A stretch of 23,806 nucleotides of DNA from Pseudomonadota bacterium. GTDB taxonomy: Bacteria > Pseudomonadota > Alphaproteobacteria > Rhodospirillales > 2-02-FULL-58-16. The stretch lies in contig JADFHR010000011.1 in assembly GCA_022567015.1 (NCBI GenBank), forward strand, positions 1 to 23,806. Reading direction: 5' to 3'. The position numbers were made by a program, and so were the translations under genes. The notes beneath the pieces were generated by a model, which saw only the letters and a program-made list of their open reading frames with translations, made no database searches and had not been told where the DNA came from. Position 1 is the first letter of the stretch; the number at the start of each line of letters is the position of its first letter. Positions 15,510-22,994 of the stretch are shown here, in pieces.

Positions 15510-15575
15510 CCGTGCGCGGCGGCCCCGGGAATTAAAAACGCCTCAATCATTTCGACCCCCGGTATAACGGACCCC

Positions 15576-17555
15576 ATGCATGCAGCCCCGGACATGCGCG
15601 CCGCAAAAAGCCGCGTGATGAAGGATGTATTCGGCTTCGAGGCGTTCCGTCCCGGCCAGGAAGCGGTCGTCGACGCATTGCTTGCGGGACGGAACGTGCT
15701 GGCCGTCATGCCCACGGGGTCGGGCAAGTCGCTCTGTTTCCAGGTGCCGGCCCTTGTCCTTGACGGCCTGACCCTGGTCGTTTCGCCTCTCGTCGCGTTG
15801 ATGCAGGACCAGGTCTCCGCGCTGCGCCTCGCCGGCGTCGCGGCGGACGCCATCAACTCGTCGCGCAGCCGGGCCGAGAACGTCGCCGCCTGGCGGCGCG
15901 TCACCGCGGGAGAGAGCAAGCTCCTCTACATGGCCCCGGAGCGGCTGATGACGGAGCGCATGCTGGACGCCCTGCGCCGCATCCCGCTCGGACTCATCGT
16001 TATCGACGAGGCCCATTGCATCTCGCAATGGGGGCCGTCCTTTCGACCGGAGTATGCAGACCTGGCGCGTCTACGGGAGCTTTTCCCCGGGGTTCCGTTG
16101 GCGGCATTCACCGCCACGGCCGACGACGTCACCCGGAAAGAGATCGGGGAAAGGCTCTTCGCCGGCCGGGCGGAGACCTTCGTCGCCGGCTTCGACCGCC
16201 CTAACATCCGGTTGTCCGTGGAGATGAAGCGCGACTGGAAGCGGCAGGTCCTGTCGTTCATCGGGAACGACGCCGGCGCCAGCGGGATCGTCTATTGCCT
16301 GTCGCGGAAGAAAACCGAGGAGACGGCGGAATTCCTCGGTCAAAACGGCATCCGGGCGCTCCCTTACCACGCCGGGATGGACAAGGCGGAGCGCGACACC
16401 AACCAGGACGTCTTCATGACCGAAACCGGCGTCGTGATGGTGGCGACCATCGCCTTCGGCATGGGAATCGACAAACCGGACGTGCGTTTCGTTCTTCACA
16501 CCGACCTCCCCGGCAGCATCGAGACCTACTACCAGGAGTTCGGACGGGCCGGGCGCGACGGCCGGCCGGCCCGGGCGCACCTGTTGTATGGCCTGGGCGA
16601 CATCCGCATGCGGCGGCTGTTCATCGAACAGGAAGACGCCGGCCCCGACCGCATGCGCCGGGAGCACAAGCGTCTGGACGCGCTGATCGGGTACTGCGAA
16701 TCGCCCGAGTGCCGCCGCCGCGCCCTGCTGTCGTATTTCGGCGAACGGATCGATCCCTGCGGCAACTGCGACGTCTGTCTGGAGCCGGTGGACGTGGCCG
16801 ACGGCACCGAAGAGGGCCACAAGGTCCTCTCCGCCGTGCTGAGGACGGGGCAGCGTTTCGGCGCCGCCCATATCATCGACGTGCTGCGCGGCGGACGGAC
16901 GGAGAAGGTGGCCAGGTTCGGCCACGACCGCCTGCCCACCTACGGCGCCGGCGCCGGCCTGGGCAAAGAGGAATGGCGCTCGATCATCCGTCAGCTCGTG
17001 GCCGGAGGCTTTTTGGAGATGGACATCCATGGCTATGGCGGCCTGAGCATCGCGGAACAGGGGCGCACCCTGCTCACCGGCGAAGGGACCTTCCGCTACC
17101 GCCGGGATACCATGCGCCGCGCCGACGCCGGCCGCCGCAAGAAGAAGCCCGCGGTATCCGCGGCAGTACCGGAAGGCGTACCGGGAGGAGCACCGGGAGA
17201 AGCACCGGGAGGAGAACCGGAAGGCGTACCGGGAGGAGCACCTGCGAACGAGCTCTCACCTCAGCAGGCGGCGCTCTTCGAAAAGCTCAAGGCGCTTCGG
17301 CTGGGGCTGGCCAGGGAGCGGGACGTGTCCGCCTTCGTCGTCTTTCACGACAAATCACTCGAGGACATGGCGCGCCGCCGTCCGCAAACGGCCGCCGAGT
17401 TCGCCGAAGTCCACGGCGTCGGCGAGGCCAAGCTGCGCGATTTCGCGGAACCGTTCCTGGCCGCCATCGCCACCGGCACGCAAGACCCCGTCGAGAGTCA
17501 GAAGACAGAAGACAGAAGTCAGGGATCAGGTATCGAAGGTGACACTGACTTCTGA
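15576..17555 (+). CDS. recQ: ATP-dependent DNA helicase RecQ
   Basis: A 659-residue 3'-5' helicase for recombination and repair. Visible parts: FGFEAFRPGQEAVV (19-32), Walker A MPTGSGKS (45-52), IDEAHCISQWG with DEAH at 144-147, FTATADD (178-184), the second helicase lobe with IAFGMGIDKPDVR and QEFGRAGRDGR (320-330), and the zinc cluster Cys379/395/398/401 (PCGNCDVC). The winged helix spans about 410-515 and HRDC about 558-635. In the aromatic loop, the E. coli QWGHDF reads QWGPSF. Between winged helix and HRDC is a Pro/Gly tetrapeptide repeat (12-bp units). The last 20 residues or so are coded by a heptamer repeat array. A TATAAC lies 7 bases before the ATG, so the transcript may be nearly leaderless; a second ATG lies six codons in. 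Confidence 0.96.
   Translation: MHAAPDMRAAKSRVMKDVFGFEAFRPGQEAVVDALLAGRNVLAVMPTGSGKSLCFQVPALVLDGLTLVVSPLVALMQDQVSALRLAGVAADAINSSRSRAENVAAWRRVTAGESKLLYMAPERLMTERMLDALRRIPLGLIVIDEAHCISQWGPSFRPEYADLARLRELFPGVPLAAFTATADDVTRKEIGERLFAGRAETFVAGFDRPNIRLSVEMKRDWKRQVLSFIGNDAGASGIVYCLSRKKTEETAEFLGQNGIRALPYHAGMDKAERDTNQDVFMTETGVVMVATIAFGMGIDKPDVRFVLHTDLPGSIETYYQEFGRAGRDGRPARAHLLYGLGDIRMRRLFIEQEDAGPDRMRREHKRLDALIGYCESPECRRRALLSYFGERIDPCGNCDVCLEPVDVADGTEEGHKVLSAVLRTGQRFGAAHIIDVLRGGRTEKVARFGHDRLPTYGAGAGLGKEEWRSIIRQLVAGGFLEMDIHGYGGLSIAEQGRTLLTGEGTFRYRRDTMRRADAGRRKKKPAVSAAVPEGVPGGAPGEAPGGEPEGVPGGAPANELSPQQAALFEKLKALRLGLARERDVSAFVVFHDKSLEDMARRRPQTAAEFAEVHGVGEAKLRDFAEPFLAAIATGTQDPVESQKTEDRSQGSGIEGDTDF
17166..17237 (+). 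repeat. 12-bp minisatellite inside recQ
   Basis: Six tandem 12-bp units close to GTACCGGGAGGA encode VPEG-VPGG-APGE-APGG-EPEG-VPGG. The block looks partly made by duplication of a 48-bp segment. It forms a flexible linker between the winged-helix and HRDC domains and keeps the frame because the unit is a multiple of three. Confidence 0.85.
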
Positions 17556-17607
17556 CTTCTGACTTCTGACTTCTGACTTCTGATCCCTGATCCCTGTCTT
17601 CTGACTC
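17495..17607. repeat. Inverted heptamer repeat element at the recQ 3' end
   Basis: Five heptamers in one orientation (GAGTCAG, AAGACAG twice, AAGTCAG, GGATCAG; 17495-17529), a 15-base centre, then nine contiguous heptamers in the other orientation (CTGACTT five times, CTGATCC twice, CTGTCTT, CTGACTC; 17545-17607). The outer 14 bases of each side are perfectly complementary. The recQ stop (17553-17555) lies inside, and the array separates the convergent recQ and soxR genes, where it could end transcription from both sides. Confidence 0.85.
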
Positions 17608-17617
17608 CCACGAACCG

Positions 17618-17983
17618 TCACTCCGCGGGCGCCATTTCCTTCGACAGGGTGATGACCGGGCCTTCCTCCGGCGCGCAGAACAGCTTGTACAGGAGCTGCA
17701 CAACGAGCATCGCCTCGTTGCTCGAAACCGAATAGTAGATCGTCTTTGCTTCCCGGCGGGTTTTCACCAGGTTTTCCGCCCGCAGGCGGGCCAGTTGCTG
17801 GGACAACGTCGGCTGGCGTATCCCAAGCAGTTGCTCCAGTTCGGTCACCGATTTTTCGCCCATGGCCAGGTGGCACAGGATCAAAAGCCGGTTCTCATTG
17901 GCGATGGCCTTGAGGAAAACGGTCGCCTCCCGGGCCTTTTCGGTCATGTGGTCGTCCATCATGGGCGCGTGGTCATCCATCAT
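17618..17983 (-). CDS. soxR: ArsR-family persulfide-responsive repressor, SoxR/BigR/SqrR type
   Basis: A 121-residue repressor if started at 17983. The winged helix includes LKAIANENRLLILCHLAMGEKSVTELEQLLGIRQPTLSQQLARLRAENLV and the wing RREAKTIYYSV. Cys37 (LLILC) and Cys103 (YKLFC) are 66 residues apart, exactly the separation of Cys41 and Cys107 that form the polysulfide switch in R. capsulatus SqrR. The start is uncertain: MMDDHAP-MMDDH is duplicated at the N-terminus and ATGs lie at 17983, 17980, 17962, 17959 and 17947, none with a Shine-Dalgarno. The promoter position favours 17983. It is the last gene of the leftward sox cluster; SoxR repressors typically hold sox genes off until sulfur compounds are present. 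Confidence 0.9.
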   Translation of the reverse strand: MMDDHAPMMDDHMTEKAREATVFLKAIANENRLLILCHLAMGEKSVTELEQLLGIRQPTLSQQLARLRAENLVKTRREAKTIYYSVSSNEAMLVVQLLYKLFCAPEEGPVITLSKEMAPAE

Positions 17984-17990
17984 AGGCACA

Positions 17991-18019
17991 TGGGTATGGG
18001 ACGAAGGCGGCGGTGTCAA
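17991..18019 (-). promoter_or_regulatory. Predicted soxR promoter giving a leaderless transcript
   Basis: On the minus strand TTGACA (18019-18014) is followed after 17 bases by TACCCA (17996-17991). The first ATG of soxR begins 7 bases after the -10 box, where transcription should start. The -35 is a consensus match; the -10 is poor. Confidence 0.45.
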
Positions 18020-18098
18020 CGTTGCGAAGGTGGTTAACGGGAACTGAGAAGGAGGAAAACGTAATGAAATAAACGGTATAACAGGCCGAGAAAAAAGA

Positions 18099-18686
18099 TC
18101 AGACGGACGTGCGATCGACGTATTCCTGGAACCGGAGGCGCTCGTAGGCCTTTTCCCTGACAAACCGGAACATGGTCAGGAACGCCGGTGGGAGCAGATA
18201 TCCGGGCATCCGCGCGACCTCCAGGTCCTTGCCGCTGCGGCCCTTGAAGTCGTCCAGGCCGTCGGGGAAGAACTGTATCGTCGGCGTGTAGAGCACGTGG
18301 TATCTGCGCGCCAGCTGGCGCTCCTCCAGGACCGTGCCGTCGAAATCCGTCACCTCACGCGACCCGTGAACATTGAGCTGGAGGAGATCGAAATTGTCCC
18401 TGACGAAATCCCGTACCTCGGGCACCCGGAAATTGACCAGGTGCAGGCGCTTGCAGGCCGAACAGCCCTTCTGTTCCCAGACCACCGCGAACCGCTTGCC
18501 GTGGCGCTCGGCGGCGATCAGGTCTTCCCGGAAATCGAGAAACGTGTGGATGAACCACGGCTGTATGTACAGCCCGTCGTCGCCCATCTCCGGCGGGGCG
18601 ATGGGGTTTTCCGCCGAGACCGCCCGGGCGGCCAACAGCCCGCCCGCCGCCAGGGCAAGCCCGACGAAGTCCCGCCTGGTGATCAT
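18099..18686 (-). CDS. soxW: SoxW-type periplasmic thioredoxin
   Basis: A 195-residue thioredoxin-fold protein. The N-terminus MITRRDFVGLALAAGG is a Tat-like signal, cleaved near AVSAEN (about residue 25). The redox motif is CSAC (75-78) after VVWEQKG, and the cis-Pro loop is YTPTIQFF. Periplasmic thioredoxins of sox clusters keep the SoxYZ carrier cysteine reduced with electrons from SoxV/CcdA; soxY and soxV are not in the window. It lies 93 bp downstream of soxB on the same strand and upstream of soxR. The start has a workable GGGAGAGAGG upstream. Confidence in the family is high; assignment as SoxW rests on context. Confidence 0.85.
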   Translation of the reverse strand: MITRRDFVGLALAAGGLLAARAVSAENPIAPPEMGDDGLYIQPWFIHTFLDFREDLIAAERHGKRFAVVWEQKGCSACKRLHLVNFRVPEVRDFVRDNFDLLQLNVHGSREVTDFDGTVLEERQLARRYHVLYTPTIQFFPDGLDDFKGRSGKDLEVARMPGYLLPPAFLTMFRFVREKAYERLRFQEYVDRTSV

Positions 18687-18779
18687 CGCGCCTCTCTCCC
18701 GGTCGCCGGCTCCACGGGCCGTACACGCCCATCGCCCGCACGGCGGCCCTCGGGCCAGGCCGCTCCGCCGTTCATGGTT

Positions 18780-20465
18780 CTACGCACCGATTACCTTGAC
18801 CTGACGGTTCTCCGGAATCCGCACCGATTTGTGGCGCTCGATATACCGGCTGACCACGTCATGGACGGGAGGACCCTGGGTGCCTTCGTTCACCGACGCC
18901 CACCCTGAAACGACGTAGGTCTTCCCGGCGTCGATCTTCTCGCCGGTGTCGATCAGCGTCATGTCCGAGATCCGGGAGCCGATCTTGTTCGACACATGGA
19001 TGGTGTAGGAAAGATTGCCGACGCGGACCATGTCTCCGCCCTGCTGGTAGTAGGGGTCCGGGTGGAACAGGTTGTCGGCCACGGATTCCAGGATCTCCTT
19101 CAGAAAGGCGCCGGTGAAATCCGACCGGTAGGCGTTGGGATAGGTGATCGCCGTCTGGTTAAAGACGTCCTCGACCCGGATGTCCTGGCCCGGCAACAGG
19201 GTGGCGCCCCACCGGAACCCCGGGGACAGCGCGATCTGGGCGTCCCGTTCCTCGAGCAGCGCCTGACAGATGAGGTCGTCGAAGGTGCCGTTGAAATTGC
19301 CGCGGCGATAGAGGAGCGATTCGGTGCGGCCGAGCACCCGGTTTACCTCCGCCTCGTACGGCGCGCGCACCTCCTTGATCAGCGCCGCCATGGCGGGATC
19401 GGGGTCGATGACATCGGCGAACACGGGGATCAGCTTGTAGCGGTAAGCGGCGACGCGGCGGCCGCGCACGTCGAGGTCGAGGCGGGACAGGAACTTGCCG
19501 TGCGACCCCGACGCCACGAGCAGGGTGTTTCCCACGGTCGTCGCCTGGGGCAGCGCGTCGTGGGTGTGCGCGGTGAAAATGACGTCGATGCCCTTGACCC
19601 GCGAGGCCAGCTTGCGGTCGACGTCGAAGCCGTTGTGACTGAGCAGCACGACAAGGTCGACGCCCGCCGCGCGCACCGCGTTCACCCGCTCGCGGATCTG
19701 GTCCTCGCGGATGCCGAAGGACCAGTCGGGGATCAGGTACCGCGGATTGGCGATCGGCGTGTAAGGGTAGGCTTGGCCGATGACGGCGATACGCAGTCCC
19801 GCCCGCTCGAAGATTTTCACGGCCTCGAAGACCGGTTCGTCCCAGGACGTGTCCCGGACGTTGCCGGCGAGGAAAGGAAATTCCAACTGGTCGATGAGTT
19901 CCATAACCCGCTCGGCGCCGTAGGTGAATTCCCAGTGCGCGGTCATGGCCTCGACACCCAGCGCGTTCATCGCCTTGACCATGTCCGCGCCCCGGGTTTT
20001 CAGCGACGTGTACGACCCCTGCCACGTATCACCGCCGTCGAGAAGAATGGTCTTGCCCGGCCGCTCGGCCCGGATCGCCTTGATCAGGGTCGCCATGCGG
20101 TCGAGCCCGCCGATCCGGCCGTAGTTCCTGCTAAGGGCGACGAAGTCCTCGCTGGTGAGCATGTAGGCCTCCGGGGAGCCCGCGGGGATTCCGTAAAGGT
20201 CGAGCAGCTTCCTGCCCGTAACGTGGGGCGGAAGGCCACGTACGGCGCCGACGCCGATGTTGATGGACGGCTCGCGGAAATAGACGGGCATCAGTTGCCC
20301 GTGGATGTCGGAGAAGTGGAGAAGCGTGATCCGGCCCAGCGGCTCGAAGCGCAACAGGTCTTTCTGGGAGATTTTCTGCGCCGCCGCGGCGCGGCCCACC
20401 GATCCCGGCGCGCACAGCGCCGCCGTGGCCATCATGATCTGCAGGAATCCGCGCCGGTCAAACAT
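18780..20465 (-). CDS. soxB: Thiosulfohydrolase SoxB
   Basis: A 561-residue periplasmic dimanganese enzyme that hydrolyses the terminal sulfone from SoxYZ-cysteine-S-sulfate, releasing sulfate in thiosulfate oxidation. The Tat signal is FDRRGFLQIMMATAAL. Metal motifs are FSDIHGQ (Asp53, His55), LDGGDTWQGS and FTAHTHD. The AHWEFTYG stretch replaces the GNHEFD of related 5'-nucleotidases and is diagnostic for SoxB. The C-terminal domain has DDLICQALLEERDAQIALSPG and a QGGDMVRVG loop. Length is normal. The start has GGAGAGAGA upstream. About 345 bp separate it from fccB, filled largely by GC-rich repeats, so it may have its own promoter. Confidence 0.96.
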   Translation of the reverse strand: MFDRRGFLQIMMATAALCAPGSVGRAAAAQKISQKDLLRFEPLGRITLLHFSDIHGQLMPVYFREPSINIGVGAVRGLPPHVTGRKLLDLYGIPAGSPEAYMLTSEDFVALSRNYGRIGGLDRMATLIKAIRAERPGKTILLDGGDTWQGSYTSLKTRGADMVKAMNALGVEAMTAHWEFTYGAERVMELIDQLEFPFLAGNVRDTSWDEPVFEAVKIFERAGLRIAVIGQAYPYTPIANPRYLIPDWSFGIREDQIRERVNAVRAAGVDLVVLLSHNGFDVDRKLASRVKGIDVIFTAHTHDALPQATTVGNTLLVASGSHGKFLSRLDLDVRGRRVAAYRYKLIPVFADVIDPDPAMAALIKEVRAPYEAEVNRVLGRTESLLYRRGNFNGTFDDLICQALLEERDAQIALSPGFRWGATLLPGQDIRVEDVFNQTAITYPNAYRSDFTGAFLKEILESVADNLFHPDPYYQQGGDMVRVGNLSYTIHVSNKIGSRISDMTLIDTGEKIDAGKTYVVSGWASVNEGTQGPPVHDVVSRYIERHKSVRIPENRQVKVIGA

Positions 20466-20630
20466 GGATCGGTCTCTCTCCGCGTAAGTCTACAAAAGGG
20501 GCCACTCCGCCGGCCTTATGGGCTGGCAACATATTCGAATTTCCGTAAATGTTAGCGTCTCGCGGGTACCGGGGCAACTCCGTCCGCAAGACACGGCGAA
20601 ACGCCGGGCGCGGGAACGCATGGCCAGCCC

Positions 20631-20790
20631 CCGGGGGGTGTCCCCCCGACACCGTATGCGGGGGACGCCCCCGCGGGCACCGGGGGGTGTGTCCCCCCGG
20701 CTACGGTATGCGGGGGACGCCCCCGCGGCCCCCGGGGGCCACCGGGGGGTGTCCCCCCGGCTACGGTATGCGGGGGACGCCCCCGCGGCC
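20631..20790 (+). repeat. Three GC-rich double-hairpin repeat units between fccB and soxB
   Basis: Each unit has a first hairpin CCGGGGGG-(TGT)-CCCCCCG(G), a spacer CTACGGTAT or ACACCGTAT, then a second hairpin GCGGGGG-ACG-CCCCCGC. Units begin at 20631, 20680 and 20742. The last two are almost identical, and a perfect GGCCCCCGGGGGCC palindrome joins them. Together with about 165 bp of unremarkable upstream sequence they account for the gene-free stretch 20466-20810. A matching inverted unit lies at 4120-4164. Confidence 0.85.
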
Positions 20791-20810
20791 CCCGGCGGTC
20801 CGCGATACGG

Positions 20811-22100
20811 TCAGCCGAAAACATCGGCCGTGATCGTGCTGTACCACTCTTTGGCAAGGGCCGCCTCCCGTTGCCTGAGGGACGGCGGCGCCCGAACGGG
20901 GCTGCGCCGGCGCGCGCCTTCCACCGGAACCATGGCGCCGTTGCGGACGCGGTAGGCGTAGCCGAGGGAGATTCCGTAATCCGGGGCGATAAGGTCGTAA
21001 CACAGGGTGACGTGGGTCGGAGGCGCCGGTGCCCGTCCCGCCAGCAGATCCCGCACCGCCGCGGCGGCGGTGGCGCCCTGGGCATGGGCGGCGGACATGC
21101 TCTTGGCCATTGGGCTGATCAGCGCCGAATCGCCGATGACATGGATGTTCTCGTGGATGGTCGATTCCAGGGTCACCGGATCCACCGGGCACCAGCCGGA
21201 CGCGTCCGCCAGGCCCGTCATGGCGGCCAAAGGGCCCGCCTTCTGCGCCGGAATGAAATTGATGACGTCGCCCTTGTGGCGCTCCCCGAACTCGGTTTCC
21301 ACGGTCATCCCCTTGCTGTCGACGCGCACCACCCTGCCGTCGCCGGACAGAGGCACCCATTCGATCATGCCCGGGTACAGCTTTTGCCAGCCCTCCACGA
21401 ACAGGGCCTGCTGGGAAAAACTTTCCTTGGGATCGAGGATGAGAATCTTCGACCGCGGCTTGGTCTGTTTGAGGCGGTGCGCGATGAGGCTGGCGCGCTC
21501 GTACGGGGCGGGCGGGCAACGGTACAGGCCGGCGGGCGGCGAGATGATCACCACGCCGCCGTCCTCCATGGCGGCGAGCTGCCGGCGCAACAGAGCCGTC
21601 TGCGGCCCGGCATTCCAGGCGTGGGGAATGCGCTGGCTGGCGGCCCGGTCGTACCCGGGCACCGCGCCCCAGCGAAAACCGATGCCCGGCGCCATCACCA
21701 ACCGATCGTAGCCGAGGGTTTCGCCGTTGCCGAGGCGCACGGTCCGGCGCGTCGGATCGACGGCCACCGCCGTCTCGCGCACGACCCGGACACCGTGCTT
21801 TTGCGCCAGGCGGTCATAGGTGTGGCCGATGGCGCCCATGCCCCTCAGCCCGGCGATGACGAGGTTGCTGGACGGGCAGGTGTGATACGTGGCCTTCGGT
21901 TCGACCAGAACCACGTCGAGGCCGCCATCCAGCCGCCGCAGGGACCTGGCCGCCGTGGCGCCGCCAAATCCGCCACCGATGACGACAACGCGGGCGCCCC
22001 GCGAGGACGCGGCCGCCCCACGGCCCGATGCCGCGAGGGCGGCACCGGCGAGGGTGGTGGCGGCAAGCCTGTTGAATGCGCGGCGGCTTATTCCGGTCAT
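20811..22100 (-). CDS. soxF: FccB/SoxF-type sulfide dehydrogenase flavoprotein
   Basis: A 429-residue FAD protein that oxidises sulfide or polysulfide in the periplasm, normally passing electrons to a c-type cytochrome partner. The Tat signal has SRRAFN at residues 5-10. The FAD-binding VVVIGGGFGG is at 38-47, and the second nucleotide-fold element lies around YDRLVMAPG (131-139). Candidate redox cysteines are Cys75 (TYHTCPSSN), Cys195 (LYRCPPAPYE) and Cys304 (GWCPVDP); the last two correspond to the catalytic pair of FccB as I remember it. The late conserved HVIGDSA follows. The ATG at 22100 was chosen because the Tat motif starts there and GGGGGACA precedes it. No fccA cytochrome gene is beside it in the window. 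Confidence 0.92.
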   Translation of the reverse strand: MTGISRRAFNRLAATTLAGAALAASGRGAAASSRGARVVVIGGGFGGATAARSLRRLDGGLDVVLVEPKATYHTCPSSNLVIAGLRGMGAIGHTYDRLAQKHGVRVVRETAVAVDPTRRTVRLGNGETLGYDRLVMAPGIGFRWGAVPGYDRAASQRIPHAWNAGPQTALLRRQLAAMEDGGVVIISPPAGLYRCPPAPYERASLIAHRLKQTKPRSKILILDPKESFSQQALFVEGWQKLYPGMIEWVPLSGDGRVVRVDSKGMTVETEFGERHKGDVINFIPAQKAGPLAAMTGLADASGWCPVDPVTLESTIHENIHVIGDSALISPMAKSMSAAHAQGATAAAAVRDLLAGRAPAPPTHVTLCYDLIAPDYGISLGYAYRVRNGAMVPVEGARRRSPVRAPPSLRQREAALAKEWYSTITADVFG

Positions 22101-22242
22101 TGTCCCCCGATCGCCTCCACGCCCCGGCTGGACGCGGACCGGGCGGGTGATGTCGCCCGCACTGTAGCGCCCCTCGGCGCGGCCGTCACCGGAGCACGGC
22201 CGGCCCATGGGATGGCCGCGGCGGGCGGCGCCGGCAAAAGTT

Positions 22243-22266
22243 CAGCCCCGTCCGGGAACGGGGCTG
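22243..22266 (-). terminator. Rho-independent terminator after the DsrE-like gene
   Basis: CAGCCCCGT and ACGGGGCTG pair around 6 bases; on the minus strand the stem is followed by AACTTTTG. It lies about 45 bp past the dsrE-like stop and before fccB, so the two genes may be only partly coexpressed. Confidence 0.7.
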
Positions 22267-22310
22267 ACCCATCGGGCCGATGCCGGTTTTCCCGGTCGTC
22301 TCCGCGGGAT

Positions 22311-22769
22311 TTACGGCCGCACGTAGCTCCAGCCCTGTTCCTGGCGCTCCATCAGGTGGACGACGCCGGAGGGCACCATCTTCGCCTGGGGAAACAGCTT
22401 GATTTCCCCGCCCGCCTTTTTCGACATCTTCCGCTTGGTGTTGCCGCAGGCGCGGAAGGAGATGTTGTCGAAGTTCTCTCCGAAGGAGATGATGCGTTTC
22501 TTCACCGGCGAAGTGTCGGCGCGCAGCATATGCAGACCGGGACCATAGGCTACGACCTCGATGATAACCTCTTCGCCCTTTTTCTTGTAGTACGCGTCGA
22601 TGTTCTGGGCGTTGTTGAGGGCCATGTTCATCCTCTTCGGATCGTTGTCGTCCACGTGGATGACGACGCGGTGGACCTTGTCCTGGTGGGCGTCGGCCGG
22701 AGACGCCGGAAGCAGAAACGCAACCAGGGCCAGTGCGGACGCAAGGGATGCAATCAAACGCTTAACCAT
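22311..22769 (-). CDS. Periplasmic DsrE-family protein
   Basis: A 152-residue protein with a cleavable signal (spans about 4-24, cut near PADAH) followed by a DsrE-like fold: HRVVIHVDDNDPKRMNMALNNAQNI, EVIIEVVAYGPGLHML and, late, NISFRACGNT with a single cysteine (Cys108) in the position where DsrE/TusD proteins carry sulfur as a persulfide. This suggests a periplasmic sulfane-sulfur carrier working with the neighbouring flavoprotein and Sox enzymes (inference). GGAGGAG before the ATG at 22769 sets the start; the longer open frame upstream has no signal. It sits between the ModA-like protein gene and fccB on the same strand and is followed by a terminator. Confidence 0.88.
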   Translation of the reverse strand: MVKRLIASLASALALVAFLLPASPADAHQDKVHRVVIHVDDNDPKRMNMALNNAQNIDAYYKKKGEEVIIEVVAYGPGLHMLRADTSPVKKRIISFGENFDNISFRACGNTKRKMSKKAGGEIKLFPQAKMVPSGVVHLMERQEQGWSYVRP

Positions 22770-22860
22770 AATGAAACTCCTCCCATATGCTCGGTGTGAC
22801 CGGGGCAATGCGTACCCAACTGTCCCCCACCCGACGGGGGCGGAAACCGAAGGCCGATTG

Positions 22861-22877
22861 TGTGACACTTCGTCACA
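22861..22877 (-). promoter_or_regulatory. Inverted repeat upstream of the DsrE-like gene
   Basis: TGTGAC and GTCACA are separated by 5 bases, about 92 bp upstream of the start codon. The half-sites resemble CRP/FNR-type sites but the spacing is one base longer than the CRP consensus. A second inverted repeat, TTTGCG and CGCAAA, follows at 22894-22910. Either may be an operator. Confidence 0.35.
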
Positions 22878-22994
22878 TCCGAAAAGTAACATATTTGCGA
22901 GCGCCGCAAACCCACGCCCGGCATGGGGAAGGACGGGGGCGCCCGCCTGGACGCGGTTCCCATCCCCCCCCGGCACCGACCATGCATGCACCGC

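Noticed and set aside
14645..15535. Second + strand frame overlapping the sterol-desaturase gene
   Set aside because: Arg/Pro/Ala-rich shadow; the histidine boxes are in the other frame.
16021..16062. His-to-Pro change in the RecQ aromatic loop as a sign of an inactive helicase
   Set aside because: QWGP-type loops are, as I recall, common in alphaproteobacterial RecQ; all other helicase motifs are intact.
20528..20553. AACAT/ATGTT dyad containing ATTCGAAT upstream of soxB as a SoxR operator
   Set aside because: Only 5-bp outer arms, and the centre does not match the spacing I recall for SqrR/BigR sites. It may still be part of the promoter.
20518..20955. Open frame with repeated RYAGDAPAAPGG peptide
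   Set aside because: It is a translation of the GC-rich hairpin repeats running into the fccB antisense; no start signal or family.
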